This document shows positions 9,900 through 21,616 of a stretch of DNA of 64,000 bases, piece by piece. Source of the DNA: Platanthera guangdongensis. Taxonomy: Eukaryota; Streptophyta; Magnoliopsida; Asparagales; Orchidaceae. Position 1 is the first letter of the stretch, and every line of letters begins with the position of its first letter. The notes under the pieces are model-generated. The model ran no database searches, was not told the DNA's origin, and saw nothing but the letters and a program-made list of their open reading frames with translations. The position numbers and the translations under genes were made by a program. Location: contig CM077164.1 of assembly GCA_039583875.1 (NCBI GenBank), forward strand, positions 67,611,628-67,675,627, written 5' to 3'.

Positions 9900-11216
9900 A
9901 ATCATCCTAGTTAGTGAACCTAGACCAAATCCAACTAGGGATCCATTATGGTATGGTAGACTTCATTGTGTTCGATGAATGGATAGTCACCATCGATGAA
10001 ATGTTTTCTTACTCTGGCACTTCTTCCGATTAAAAAGTGATGATTGCAGCGTACTAGCTCAAAGTGCTTGCGAAGAGTTGGTGGATTGGAGAAAAGGAGA
10101 ATCTTTCTAATGGATGCTCTTGGGATTCGTTCGAGAGTATATTACAGAAGAAGTTTCTGCCATCGGTCGAGCAAGACCGTCTGATGAAAAACTTTTTACA
10201 CCTGAAGTAGAGACAACCAACTGTTAGTCAGTATGAGATTGAGTTTATCAAGCTCAGTCGTTTCTCCCCAGATCTGGTAGCATCTGATGAATGCAGAGTA
10301 AAACGCTTCCTGGGTGGTCTGAGGTATGACATCCATCATTTGGCTAGCGCGTACAAATCTGAGAGCCTTGCAGAAGTAGTAGAAGCCGCCTTGAAGGTTG
10401 ATGCGATAGATAATGCGAAGAATCGAAGATTGCATGCAAAGATGGACAAGAGGAAATCTGATCAATGTGGAAGTACAAGGGCATCTAGACCTGCCACGAA
10501 GAAGGATCGAAAGAAAGCGTGTAGCTTCTATGGTAAGCCAGGCCAGCCTTTTGAAAAGTGCTTTAAGAGACTAGATGAGCAGAAGTAGTCTCAGGTACAC
10601 ACGATCCAGGATGCACCAAAGGGAGGCCTTGTCTGTACTTAGTGCCAGAAGGGTGGGCACTATGCGACTCGTTGTCAGAAGAAGGCTGGAGCTTGTTTCA
10701 TCTGCGACTAGAAATGACACATGAGGGTTAATTGTCTATAGAGCCATCCTGCGCTGCATGCAATTCTGTTGCAGACTCTACAGCCGCCCCTGCCTCACAT
10801 GGACAAGGGAAAAGGAAAGTTGAATGTGCTGACCAAGGAGGAAGCCCAATCATCGGCTCAAGTAATCTCAAGATAGTCTCTGACTCAACTAGTAATCTAT
10901 TATGGTAGATTTATAATTTCTACATTTTAATTGCACGCACAATGTGTTTAGGTGAATTTAAGGTGAAGAATTAGTGTGCGCACGTTCTGTTTGATTCGGG
11001 TACTACTCCTTTGTGGCAAGGAGTTTTTTAGACCGACATCGCTGTGTTCTCGACCAGTTAGAAACTTCCTTGAACATAAAATTCCCTTCAGGAGAGCTAG
11101 TGATATCAAGTCAGGGTATCCAAAAATGCCTTATCTTCCAAGGTGGTTTTCTAGCCTTTGCAGATCTGAAGGTGTTAGACTTGGAAGACTTCAACGTGAT
11201 TTTGGGCATGGACTTG
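9900..11216 (+). pseudogene. Element A, part 1: decayed Tekay-like gag and start of protease
   Basis: The translation parallels the Gag of element C: a region like DDWLITIEEMF, then KSWW, FLPSV.QDRLM, FLGGLR and VEAALKVDAIDNAKNR. Remains of three zinc knuckles follow (CSFYGKPGQPFEKC, CT-stop-CQKGGHYATRC, CFIC-stop). Protease keeps FDSGTT and DFNVILGMD before element B interrupts it at 11217. There are many stops (about nine in Gag) and at least two frame changes. The N-terminus and LTR of A are not recognisable. It is the same family as C and clearly the oldest gypsy here. Confidence 0.85.
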
Positions 11217-13188
11217 TGTAACTCCCCGAAAATTGTATTTGAGTCGATCGCGAAAAAGGGATTTTTGGTGCCTGTATAGGGGTACACGACCTAGGACACG
11301 GGCATGTCCAAGGCCGTGTCTGGCTGGTGTTTTTGGTCGTTTTCATCCCGAGAAGGACACGACCAGGAACACGGCTAGCTGACACGGGCGTGTCATTGGA
11401 CACGGGCGTGTGCCTACCCATGTCAGTACCCGTGTGTAGTTAGGTCGTGTCGGTTGGCGTGGCGGTTATGCGTGACACGCCCCCGGTCAAGGTCATGTCG
11501 AGAGACCCGACACAGGCGTGTCAGGTTGGACACGGGCGTGTCTGAGACCGTGTGTCTTTTCTGTGGTCGACGATCGTGCTTGGATCGAGGCACAAGGCCT
11601 GGGACACAGCCGTGTGCCAAGCCGTGTTCGGCCCAAGTCTGGAGATTTTTGAACGGATCTGAGCCGTTCGTTTTCTTTAATTAAGATCCAACGGCCCAAA
11701 TGATTTCCTGCTCTGTTAAGGCTGGGAATAGGGGAGTTAATCCCTCATTTCTCTCCAAGGCTTTCTCTTTCCAAGGTGTTAGAGAGAAGAGGAAGAAGAA
11801 GGAGGTTTCTGGCCGCCGGCGGGGCATCGAAGCACCGTTTCGAAATCTGAGAGTGCATTCGTGGAGGAAAGGTCGTTGCGAACAGTTCTATCCGTGTAGT
11901 TTTTCGATGGAGCCAAAACGGACTACGAGGGTAACGATTCTCTACTTGAGCATGTGAAACTCTTTCTTTCTGCATGGGGAATCCCGCTCCCGCGAGTGTG
12001 CGGTGAGTGCGTGGTGTTCCTTGGGGTTGATGTGAATAGTCCCCCTTGTGTTGCATATAGAGTCCGGAATCGTAAGTACGAGCATAGACATTGTGTGTGA
12101 AGCCTACCCGGCTGTGTATTGTCTGGATCGGTGATGTTGCATTTGATATGTTCTACCGGAGAAGACTCCGTGCTTTGGGTTTTTCGGGTTTCTATGTGGT
12201 AGATTGCAGCAGGGATCCTTGGAGGTTAGCTTCAAGGCGCACCCGAAAAACTGAGCGGAAACGTGTTCTGCTAACTTGGCGGTCTGGGAACCGGCCTTGA
12301 ACATAACTGGGTTATGCGATTGTTTGGAAATTTTGGGATCCGAGAGAATCTTGGCCCGCACGTAGGACTTAAATTGACTAGGCGGCGTGAGCAACGGGCA
12401 AGTGGAATCGGACCTAGGCTATGTGGTTCGGTGCGAGAGACCCGAAGACAGGGACTGGCTGTTGGAATATTCGGAAGCCTTAGACAGTGGTCAGAAAGGC
12501 TAAATGCTCACTTGTTTGCCATATTTGGGATGGTGGTGAAGCCACGTAATTGACCGGATTCACCGTTAATGTGCCCTGAGTGCACGGGTTGTTTGGCTGT
12601 GCGAGCCTACACCTGTGGCATAGTATAATTGCGCTTAAAGGTTTTATTGGGCTAATGATATGCAGGGAAAGAGCGTCGTCGTCCCGAGTCAGTGGCGGGG
12701 TCATTATAATTTGGTTGGCTTTTAGCTCACCATTGCTTTGTTTGCAAACGTGCGGTGGAATGTGCTTGTAGCTGCTGCGGAGCCGAGTGCCAAATAGCGG
12801 GCTGGAGCCCATGTTGCTGTGCTGGCCCTAGAAGGCCGTAGAATAGTTGTTTTTTTACTTTTATCATGTGTGTCCGGCCTATGAGCCGATGTATTTAAGA
12901 CATGTTTTATTAAGTGAACATTTTTAAGGCCATAAGGCCATGTACCTTTTCAATGTATTTGGGTTTCATTCTTGTGGTTGTGGTCGTGGACATTCATATG
13001 TATTGGATTTAAGATTTGGGTTCTTTCAACTTTAAAAGCTTCTGCTAGAATGCTCTGTGTAGGACAAGTAGTCTTAATTGGATGGTTTGAATATTCATTT
13101 GGTAACCCTTCCGACTGTCTGTAGTATATGGTGTCGGGTTCTAGCTGGACCTTCTGTTATATGGCATGCGACAGATGGGGGTGTTACA
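11217..13188 (+). repeat. 5' LTR of element B
   Basis: It begins TGTAACTCCCCG and ends GTGTTACA, giving the inverted ends TGTAAC/GTTACA. It holds a GACACGGGCGTGTC-type palindrome array at about 11285-11640. A leader and U5 region follow, without ORFs of interest. Confidence 0.9.
11285..11640. repeat. ACACGGGCGTGT palindrome array in the B LTR
   Basis: Words such as GACACGGGCGTGTC, GACACGGCC and GGCCGTGTC recur about fifteen times, often paired as inverted repeats a few bases apart. The 3' LTR repeats this at 18098-18400 and 30110-30155. A weak TATA-like CTGCTCTATTAAGGC follows at about 30222 in the 3' copy. Confidence 0.7.
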
Positions 13189-13191
13189 ATT

Positions 13192-13201
13192 TGGTATCAG
13201 A
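13192..13201 (+). other. Primer-binding site of element B (initiator Met-tRNA)
   Basis: TGGTATCAGA begins three bases after the LTR end. It is complementary to the 3' end of plant initiator Met-tRNA, the usual primer of chromoviruses. The leader to about 13412 has no other clear feature. Confidence 0.8.
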
Positions 13202-13412
13202 CTTCTGGTTACGGTCAGGCTTAAATGAATTCGTGGGTGAATTCGTTTAAGTGGTGGTGAGCACATGTGTGCGTCATCATTATAACATCAAAAAGATCCC
13301 ATGAATGTCACCTTAGGAATGAAAAATACACTTGTTTTGTGGAATCTGAGTGTTCCAATGATTGCTTTTAGCAATTTGATTGTCGTCTAATCGTGTGTCT
13401 TTGCTACTATAG

Positions 13413-14556
13413 GCTGTTAGGAGAGGTGCTGGTCAGTCAGAGCGTCCGCAATCGGCGGAAAGTAGTGCACCAAGGGACGTGCCTACTACACCTCCTTTAG
13501 CGGAAACCATCAGGATGGTGGCTGAAGCTGTATTTGCAATGATAAATGCCAACCTGCAGAGCAAATGCATCGCGCACCTCCTGCGAATGAGCAAGAACCA
13601 GTTAGGGCAAAAGAGCCGAGAGTGGTGGAGCACGCAGTAGTAGATCTGTTAGATCCGAGCAGAGCTACGGAGAAGCAGCTAAAGCATGTAATGGGTTTTA
13701 ATCCTCCGAGGTTCGATGGGGTCGGAACACCAGCTCAAGCAGAGGACTGGCTCTCTTTGATAAAGAGGGTGTTGACAGCCACAATAACTGAGGAGTGGCA
13801 GAAGACCACCATAGCGACTTTTCTTTTGGTGGGTGAAGCGAGGCTATGGTGGGATGAGTTGGAGTTTCAACTCTTAGTGGGTAGGCAGCTTGTTGATGTG
13901 TCTATGGAGGAATTTTTCAAGATTGTTCCTAGCCAGATTTGTACCCTCTGCTCAGAAGTTGGAGATGGGGAATCAGTATCTTGGGTTGACTCAGGGATCC
14001 AGAAGCGTGGACGAGTATCTGCATGAGTTCACACGGTTGGGTCGTTATGCCGGGGCCATGTTTACGGAAGATGAGAGGAAGACCAACCGATTCTATGAGG
14101 GTCTTCGTGGTGACCTACAGTTACTCCTTGCTGGGCCTAAGGCGCAAGGCTTCCTAGCCTTGGTCAATTCGGCCCGATCGTTGGAAAAGGCTGCGAAGAA
14201 AGTTCAAGAGAAGAAGGACCCAGGAGAAAAGAAGTCTGAGTTCAAGGTGCCAAATGCCAAGTCAAGTTTCCGCAGGTGGAACAAGAAGCGGAGGACTTCG
14301 AACTCAGCCCCTTCGGCTGATGCGTTAGGAGCAACTACAAGTCGATTCCCAGGAGCTTGCTACAACTGCGGGAAGACGGGGAATTTTGCTCGTGAGTGTT
14401 GGAGCGGACGTGCAAAGTCCGAGAGGAAGCCTGGAGCGACTTATGAGGAGAAATGGAAGGAGGTGGAGTCAACCGCGTCCCATCATGCTCCAGCCCAGCC
14501 TAGAGTTTACAACCTTTGTCTTCAAGAGGCCAAAAAGCAAGCAGACGTGGTGACAA
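13413..14556 (+). pseudogene. Element B gag, frameshifted
   Basis: An open region from 13413 (no ATG seen) changes frame near 13565, runs to 14026, and changes frame again in 13890-13930 before continuing to the intron. Gag motifs include FNPPRFDG, AEDWL, ARLWWDELE, MGNQYLGLTQGSRSVDEY and FYEGLR. The single zinc knuckle is CYNCGKTGNFAREC; the metal-binding His is replaced by Asn. The C-terminus RVYNLCLQEAKKQADVVT is the usual chromovirus junction before protease. Gag would form the particle and bind RNA; the lost His and frame changes argue against function. Confidence 0.85.
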
Positions 14557-14634
14557 GTATGAGTTAAATTGCAGTAGTTTAACTTTCATAGTTGTTACCT
14601 CTTTTGTTTGTTAGCTTACTTTTGTTGTTGCTAG
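14557..14634 (+). other. Probable 78-nt intron between gag and protease of B
   Basis: The donor is ACAA|GTATGAG at 14557. The acceptor is a T-rich tract ending GTTGTTGCTAG at 14634. Splicing joins VVT to [16 protein letters not shown] through one Ser codon in phase 1. Unspliced RNA meets TAA a few codons after the donor. The protease frame has no ATG before it. D and C show an intron at the same protein position. Confidence 0.5.
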
Positions 14635-17600
14635 GCTTTGTGTTGATCTTGGAGTTTCCGGCGAGAGCCCTGTTTGATACGGGAGCATCGCATTCCTTCT
14701 TGTCCGAAAAATTCATATCGCGTATCAGAGTTCCGTTCTCGATGGCAGAAAACAAGTTGGATGTGTTGTTGCCCAATGGGTGCTCAATGCGTGCGGATAG
14801 GATCTGCGTAGTGAAGATTCGGTTTGGAGACCAGGAGTTTGATTTGCGAGCGTTGATTCTACCGTTAGTGGAGTTCGACGTAATCTTCGGTATGGATTGG
14901 CTCTCGGAGCAGGGTGAATGCATTGATTGCAACCGTAAGGAAGTTAAGTTGGGTCTGAACACTGATCGGGAGACTACTTTTGCGGGCATGAAGGGGTCGG
15001 GTAAGATTTTGATGTCAGCCCTTCAAGTGATCAAGGAAGTTCGGTCTGGAGCAGAGCTGTTTGTCACTCTAGTGCAGACTTCGACGCCTAAGCCAAGTCT
15101 TGACAATATTCCAGTCGTATCAGAGTATCCTGATGTGTTCCCAGATGATCTCCCAGGAGCCCCTCCTCAGCGGGAGATTGATTTTACCATTGAGCTGGTA
15201 CCGTGCGCCAAACCGGTGTCACGCTCTCCATATCGGATAGCGCCAAGAGAGATGGCGGTGTTGAAGGTGCAATTGCAAGAGTTGCTAGAGCAAGGTTATG
15301 TGCGTCAAAGTTCGTCACCTTGTAGCGCACCAGTTTTCTTTGTTAAGAAGAAAGATGGGAGCTTGCGGCTTTGTATCGATTATCGGGAATTGAACAAGCT
15401 TACGGAGAAGAATAAGTATCTGATTCCGAGGATTGACGACCTATTTGATCAGTTGGTTGGTTCAACGGTATATTCGAAGTTAGATCTAAAATTCGGATAC
15501 TACCGGTTGAGGATAAGGGACAGTGACATCCCAAAGACAGCTTTCAGTACGCGGTTTGGGCATTACGAGTTCACGGTCATGCCATTTGGGTTGACAAATG
15601 CGCCATCCATGTTTATGGATCTGATGAACAGGATGTTCAGAGAGTACCTGGATCATTTCGTGATAGTATTCATCGATGATATCCTGGTGTACTCGCGATG
15701 CGAGGAGGATCACTACAATCATCTTCACATGGTGTTGGAGATGTTGAGGAGGAATCAGTTGTATATTAAGTTCTCCAAGTGTGAATTCTGATTATCCTCG
15801 ATAGCATTCCTTGGTCATGTTGTTAGTATAGAAGGGATAGTTGTGGATCCGGTGAAGATAGTGGCGATACGAGAGTGGCCTACTTTGACTACAGTGGCAG
15901 AGGTTCGGAGTTTTTTGGGGCTTGCTGGCTACTACAGGCGCTTCGTAGAAAACTTCTCGCGGATAGCGCTACCACTCACGACGTAGACTAGGAAGGACAA
16001 AAAGTTTGTGTGGTCTTTAGAGTGCGAATAGGCTTTTGAAGAGTTGAAGAGGCGGTTGACCAAGGCACCCATTTTATGTTTGCCAAGTGGAACCGAAGGG
16101 TCCGATATCTATAGTGATTCTTCGGGCAGTGGTTTGGGCTGTGTTCTGCTACAGCATGGGAGAGTGATAGCCTATGGTTCATGACAACTGAAGGTTCATG
16201 AGAGGAATTATCCGGTCCACGACTTAGAGTTAGTGGCCGTGATATTTGCTCTAAAGCTTTGGAGGCACTACCTATACGGTGTAAAGATCGACATTTACAC
16301 CGATCATAAGAGCTTGAAGTACCTATTGGAACAAAAGGATCTGAACATGAGGCAACGGAGGTGGATGGAGTTCTTAGGGGACTACACCTTCAAGATTCAT
16401 TATGTGCCTGGGAAGGGAAATGCAGTGGCGGATGCGTTGAGTCGTAAGATTCCCGCACAAGCCAACTGGTTATCGGTAAATGATGAGAGATTGGTCCATG
16501 AGTTGGAGGGTTTGGAGATATCTTGTGTCGACAAGCAGTCTAGTGCTGAGGCGAAACTATTTTGGGTAGAGGTGCAGCGTGACCTAGCTGATAGAGTTCG
16601 GCGGGCTTTGGTTCAGGATAACAGCATGAAACAGATCTTGGAAAAATCTTTGGATGGGTCAAATTCCCAGTTTGCTATTGAGGATGGGTTCCTAAGGAAG
16701 GACGGTCTCCTATGCATTCCTAGTGCGGATAATCTTCGGGAGGAGTTGATGTATGAGGCTCATCATACCAATTACTCAATCCACCCGGGAAGCACGAAGA
16801 TGTCTAGAGACATGAAGAAATTATTCTGGTGGCCGGGTTTGAAGAAGGATGTAGCACTTTATGTGGCCAAATGTCGTACTTGTGCATTGGTGAAGGCGGA
16901 ATGCCAGAAGCCCAGAGGTTTCTTGAAGCCCCTACCTATCCCAGAATGGAAATTCAATGACATATCTATGGATTTTGTGCATGGCTTGCCGAAGTCGCAG
17001 AAGGGAAACGACGCTATATGGGTGGTCGTAGGTAGGTTGACAAAGGTGTCGCACTTTATTCCGAACAGGAAGGAAGATCCGGTGCAAAAGTTAGCCAAAC
17101 TCTACGTGGATAATATTATACGATTGCATGGTGTGCCCCACAGTATTGTTAGTGATCGAGATGGACGCTTCACGTCGAATGACTGGAGGTTGGTGCATAG
17201 TCTGTTGGGTACTAAGCTAAAGTTCAGCACAGCCTTTCACCCGCAGACGGATGGCCAAACCGAGAGGGTCAACCGGACGATGGAAGACATGCTTCGCATG
17301 TGCATCCTAGATTTTGGAAAGTAGTGGGAAGATCACCTGTACATGGTGGAGTTTGCGTACAACAACAACTTTCAGGAAAGTATTGGAATGTCGCCTTTTA
17401 AGGCATTGTACGGGAGGAAGTGTCGTACGTTGTTGTCTTGGTTGGAGGCAGGCGAATCGAAGTTGTTTAAACGTCAAGCGGTGGAAGACGCCACTTCAAT
17501 GATACGGACAATTCAAGAACGGTTGAAGATCGCGCAGGATAGACAGTCAAAGTACTATAACGCCAAACTTAGGAATGTGTATCGCGGGTTCGACGCTTGA

Positions 17601-17947
17601 AGAAGCTGAGCCCGAGATACCATGGACCATTCGAAATCCCGGAGCGTGTTGGTGAGGCAGCGTATAGATTGAAGCTGTCGGCAGAATTGAGTGGGCTGCA
17701 TGACTTGTTTCACGTGTCGGTGTTGCGTAAGGCAGTGCAAGAGCCTTCGCAGATCAATGTGGACAATCAAGTACCAGTTGATTATGAGTTGACCACAAGG
17801 GTCAAGCCAGTACGTATTGAATATGCTGCAGTCAAGCAACTCCGTAACAAGGATATCCGTATGGTTAAAGCCCAATGGGATAATTGCGGACGTGAGGAGC
17901 TTTCTTGGGAGCGAGAGCAAGCTATGTTGGAGGAATACCCCCAGTAA
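14635..17947 (+). pseudogene. Element B pol: protease, RT, RNase H, integrase, chromodomain; broken
   Basis: Protease has [13 protein letters not shown] has [19 protein letters not shown] and the catalytic FIDDILVYS (about 15667). RNase H has a D in IYSDSSG and TDHKSLKYL. Integrase has the HHCC finger (HH ... HPGS ... CRTC), [17 protein letters not shown] and [10 protein letters not shown] chromodomain-like end (IRMVKAQWDN ... LSWERE) closes it at 17947. In-frame stops occur at 15789 and near 15985, 16028, 16183, 17322 and 17598. Most are explained by single C-to-T or G-to-A changes. A short segment before KKLSPRYHGPFEI (the usual GDHVFLKVSP region) is missing, with a frame change near 17590. 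Confidence 0.92.
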
Positions 17948-18013
17948 TTCCACTCAGGTATCATTTAGATTTAGATTTGTGTACCTTTACTTAATTTTGG
18001 GACGAAATTCCTT

Positions 18014-18027
18014 AAGTGGGGGAGATT
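18014..18027 (+). other. Polypurine tract of element B
   Basis: AAGTGGGGGAGATTT lies directly before the 3' LTR start TGTAACGCCCC at 18028. Confidence 0.8.
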
Positions 18028-18400
18028 TGTAACGCCCCAAAAATTGTATTTAAGTCGGTCGCGAAAAAGGGATTTTTGGTGCCTGTATAGGGGTACACGG
18101 CCTCGGACACGGGCGTGTCCAAGGCCGTGTCTGGCTAGTGTTTTTGGTCATTTTCATCGCGAGAAGGACACGGCCAGGAACACGGCTAGCTGACACGGGC
18201 GTGTCATTGGACACGGGCGTGTGCCTACCCGTGTTAGTACCCGTGTGCAGTTGGGTCGTGTCGGTTGGTGTGGCGGTTATGCGTGACATGCCCCCTGACA
18301 TGGGCATGTCGAGAGACCCGACACGGGCGTGTCAGGTTGGACACGGGCGTGTCTGAGCCTGTGTATCTTTTTTGTGGTTGACGATCGTGCCTGGATCGAG
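18028..18400 (+). repeat. 3' LTR of element B, first part
   Basis: This matches 11217-11593 of the 5' LTR with a few point changes. It includes the ACACGGGCGTGT array and stops at the C insertion point, target copy TCGAG (18396-18400). Confidence 0.93.
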
Positions 18401-21400
18401 TGTCACAACCCGCATTTTCTCCGAAATTTTAGAAGTATCAGAGTAGAAGAAAACGCGTGTTGTGATGCCACGTCGGACAGGGGATAACTGTCGACGCTCA
18501 GGCGACCACTAACTGCTAAGACTAAGAAAGTTCAAAACTTGAATGATGTGAAAAAACCAATTATATTTTTGAGGCCGTATCCCTCGGCTTCGTGGAATAA
18601 CTAGTCCACCCTTTCAAAATTATACTTATACGCAGCGGAAAATACTTTATTCATTTTTTTTTAACATCCTAAGAGAGTGCTTATGCGTCCAGGGGACGCC
18701 TAAGACTATGCAAAACCCTAGATTTAATTTATATATCATATATAGGAAATACCCCTTTTTTTACGCGGTTTGAAAATAGTGGTTAAGCTCTTTAGGAAGG
18801 AAAACATGATGCCTATATTTTTGATATAATGGTTAGTTTCCTTTATAGGTTTTAAAATAACTAGCAACCTAACATAAATCATCCCAGAAGCAAGTTGAAT
18901 AAACTCCAAAACAGAAAAAAATAGCAGTATCAGCAAGGTACAATGCATCTAAAAAGAGAAACCACCAGTGGGCGCCAACAACTGACACGAACCCACTGGT
19001 GAGTAGGTATATCTGTACTACAAGTCTAAAGGAACTACCTCCCAGGAGTGAGGAAAAGAAAACTCAGCAACAGCTAGCACTAGCAACCTCCAGGAGAAAC
19101 CCTAGCCGCTCAGTCGGCTATAAACCTGAACCTGAGGCATTCAAAGAAGAGAACGCCTCAGCAAAGCAATATATAAACATGGAAGTGAACAATAGCATGA
19201 GAAAGAAGTGAAACAGGTAAGAGCTAAAGTAAACAGGTGCAGGAAAATACTCGACATGAGTAGGTAAAAAAAAGGGGGTGCACCAAGTGCACGGGTGAGG
19301 TCATGCCTCTCACATATCTGTAGGAAGGATTAGCAAAATAACAGATAAAATCAAGTATAAAGCTAGAGCAGGAAGAGCCACCTAGTACTGGGGATGGACA
19401 AAAATGGAAATAAGGGCCTAGACTGGTGGCAACGGTCCAACCACGTCTCACAGGCCTAAACATCTCAAGGTGCTGTGGTGGTGGCATCGGTCCAACTCAA
19501 CCAAACAGCTCACATTGTCTTAATAAGACAAGAAGTAAAACAAGGGTGGCGGCATCGGTCCGACCACCTCAAAACCACATCCAACTCCAGCACTAAGTGA
19601 CTCGGGAAACCCCTTCCTGGTAGTCCCATGAACCACCATGACGTCAACACTGAACCCTACACATCTAGAGCGACCCACCTAAGAGCCTTATATTCATACC
19701 GACGGACTCAACATCGACTTTGCCCAAGCAAGAGGGTTGACACAATTAAATTGAAGGTGACACGAATCCTAGTTTAAGTATTTTGATACTAAACGCGTAC
19801 CGGTAATGTGATACTAAATACGACAAGGTAGCTTGACCTCCAACTAAGACCTTAAAGTTAACTTACTACCACCGTACACAATTAGCTTACTACATCTCAT
19901 AAACACTATACTTGGGTGGTTCGATAAATACATTAGCAAGGGGCTTAACACTAATGCGAACAAGTGAATTGACACTAAATAAAGAAAATGACAAGAGGGT
20001 TGGGTGGCTTCGATACCCATCCGATTTTCGTTGGGACAACCCAGGGGCAACTACGGTAACATCCTTGCCAAAAAAAAACTAATGAATTTACCTCAAAATC
20101 TCCTAGCGCCGAGATCATATCAAAGTTCTAAATGCAACAAAAATAATATCAAGAATTTCTCTAGGGCTGCAATCATATCAAGAATTTATCATAAATTAGG
20201 TAACACAACTAGCATGAAGAAAATTCACTTTGGCAAGAGAGTACTTGCCTCGGCTTAAGGAGGAGTTCGGCGGCAATGATCTTCCCAATAGGTCAAGATT
20301 GCAGCGATAATTTATCAAAATCTGGACAAAAAAAAACTGGCTAGCAAGGACCGGCCAACGCAACCCCTCCAAACCTCCGGCCACCTAATCAAACGGCAGC
20401 ACCTAAGCTTCTAAACCGCCGGCCTTAAGCAGCGAAGATCACAAGATTTCCTGGATAACCCAACCGGGGAAGAACAATACCATAAAAACGAGAAAAAAAT
20501 GCAACCCTAACCTACCTATCGGGAAACAGAGATGGAGAAATCCAAAGAAAAATTACCTCGGAACGAAGATCTAGCCTAGAGGAGTTCGGATCCGGTCTCA
20601 AACGAAGATTTCCGGTGGAATCGGGCGGCGAACGGGCGGTCGGAGGAGAGTCGGGGCCTCCGTCTTTCTCCAGTCTCCCGCTCGGGCTGCGACAGCGGGC
20701 CGCCAGGTCTTTGGGGAAATTCCTAAACCTAAAGCCGGGCTTATATAAATATACACTTATACACTTATTCCTATAATTATTTATATATGCACACCACACA
20801 CATACTCATATATTTATTTACACACACACAAAAATACACATATATATACATATAGTTATACATACTCATAAATACACACATATATACATATATTTATACA
20901 TACACATATAAATATACTTATTAATTGACTAAGACAACCGCTAACCACACTAGATACAAACACTAAAATACATGTACACGTCTATTAACATGCACACGCG
21001 CACACAAATATTCTACCCCGGGCGCAAGCTCACGCACGCGCACGCACAACTTACAAACCCTGCAAGCACGTGCACGTGCAATTACGCAACGGCACGCCCA
21101 CAACGCTCGCTAAGCCCTAAATGCGAAAACATGCAAATACGCTCACATAAATGACGGCTCGCTAACTAGCGACCGTCGAAAAGGCGCGAAAACTAACGTT
21201 CTCGGATTCCGACCAAATCCGCACCGTAGCTAAACACTCGGGCTACGAAAACATCGGCGAAGTCGGACACAACCTCCGACGACCACACACTTGGGCAAAC
21301 CTCGCCCGAAGCCAAAGTACAGGGATTCCCTAAGAGGCTCAGCCGGGCCTCCAAAACAGGCACCGGCTAGCTGGGGAAACCAAACAACAGGCTAAAACTC

Positions 21401-21506
21401 TAAGAACACCTAACGAGGTACTCTAACAACGGCACGAGCCGGGAATGCGCCAACGTAACGCCAAACGAGGACTTAAATAATTGCCAAAAAATTCGGGGGC
21501 GTTACA
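18401..21506 (-). repeat. 3' LTR of element C
   Basis: In element sense it starts TGTAACGCCCCCG and ends GGGTTGTGACA. It includes an AT-rich CA/TA microsatellite-like stretch (about 20745-20920) and three loose copies of a GGTGGNGGCATCGGTCC-type unit (about 19437-19575). It holds 11 bp near 20625 (a CGGGCGG repeat unit) that the other LTR lacks. The GTGTCGACAC or ACACGGGCGTGT arrays are absent. Confidence 0.95.
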
Positions 21507-21520
21507 GTCACTCCCCCTAA
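21507..21520 (-). other. Polypurine tract of element C
   Basis: The minus strand reads TTTTAGGGGGAGTGAC directly before the LTR start TGTAACG. Confidence 0.85.
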
Positions 21521-21616
21521 AAGAAAGTTTCGTCCCGAAACTTTACGTACACTACCTCTACTATAGCAGGAAAGTAATCAAAATAATAGTTACTAGGAAG
21601 AAACATACCCAACAAA

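Noticed and set aside
11700..12812. Short ORFs in the B LTR (also at 30218-31330)
   Set aside because: They occur in both LTR copies, show no domain and lie in the promoter and U5 region.
14592..14634. TTG start giving a hydrophobic leader for B protease
   Set aside because: The Leu-rich stretch is the T-rich end of the probable intron, and splicing gives the expected Gag-protease junction.
20745..20920. Possible telomere-like or centromeric satellite
   Set aside because: It is a CA/TA-rich low-complexity tract present equally in both C LTRs.
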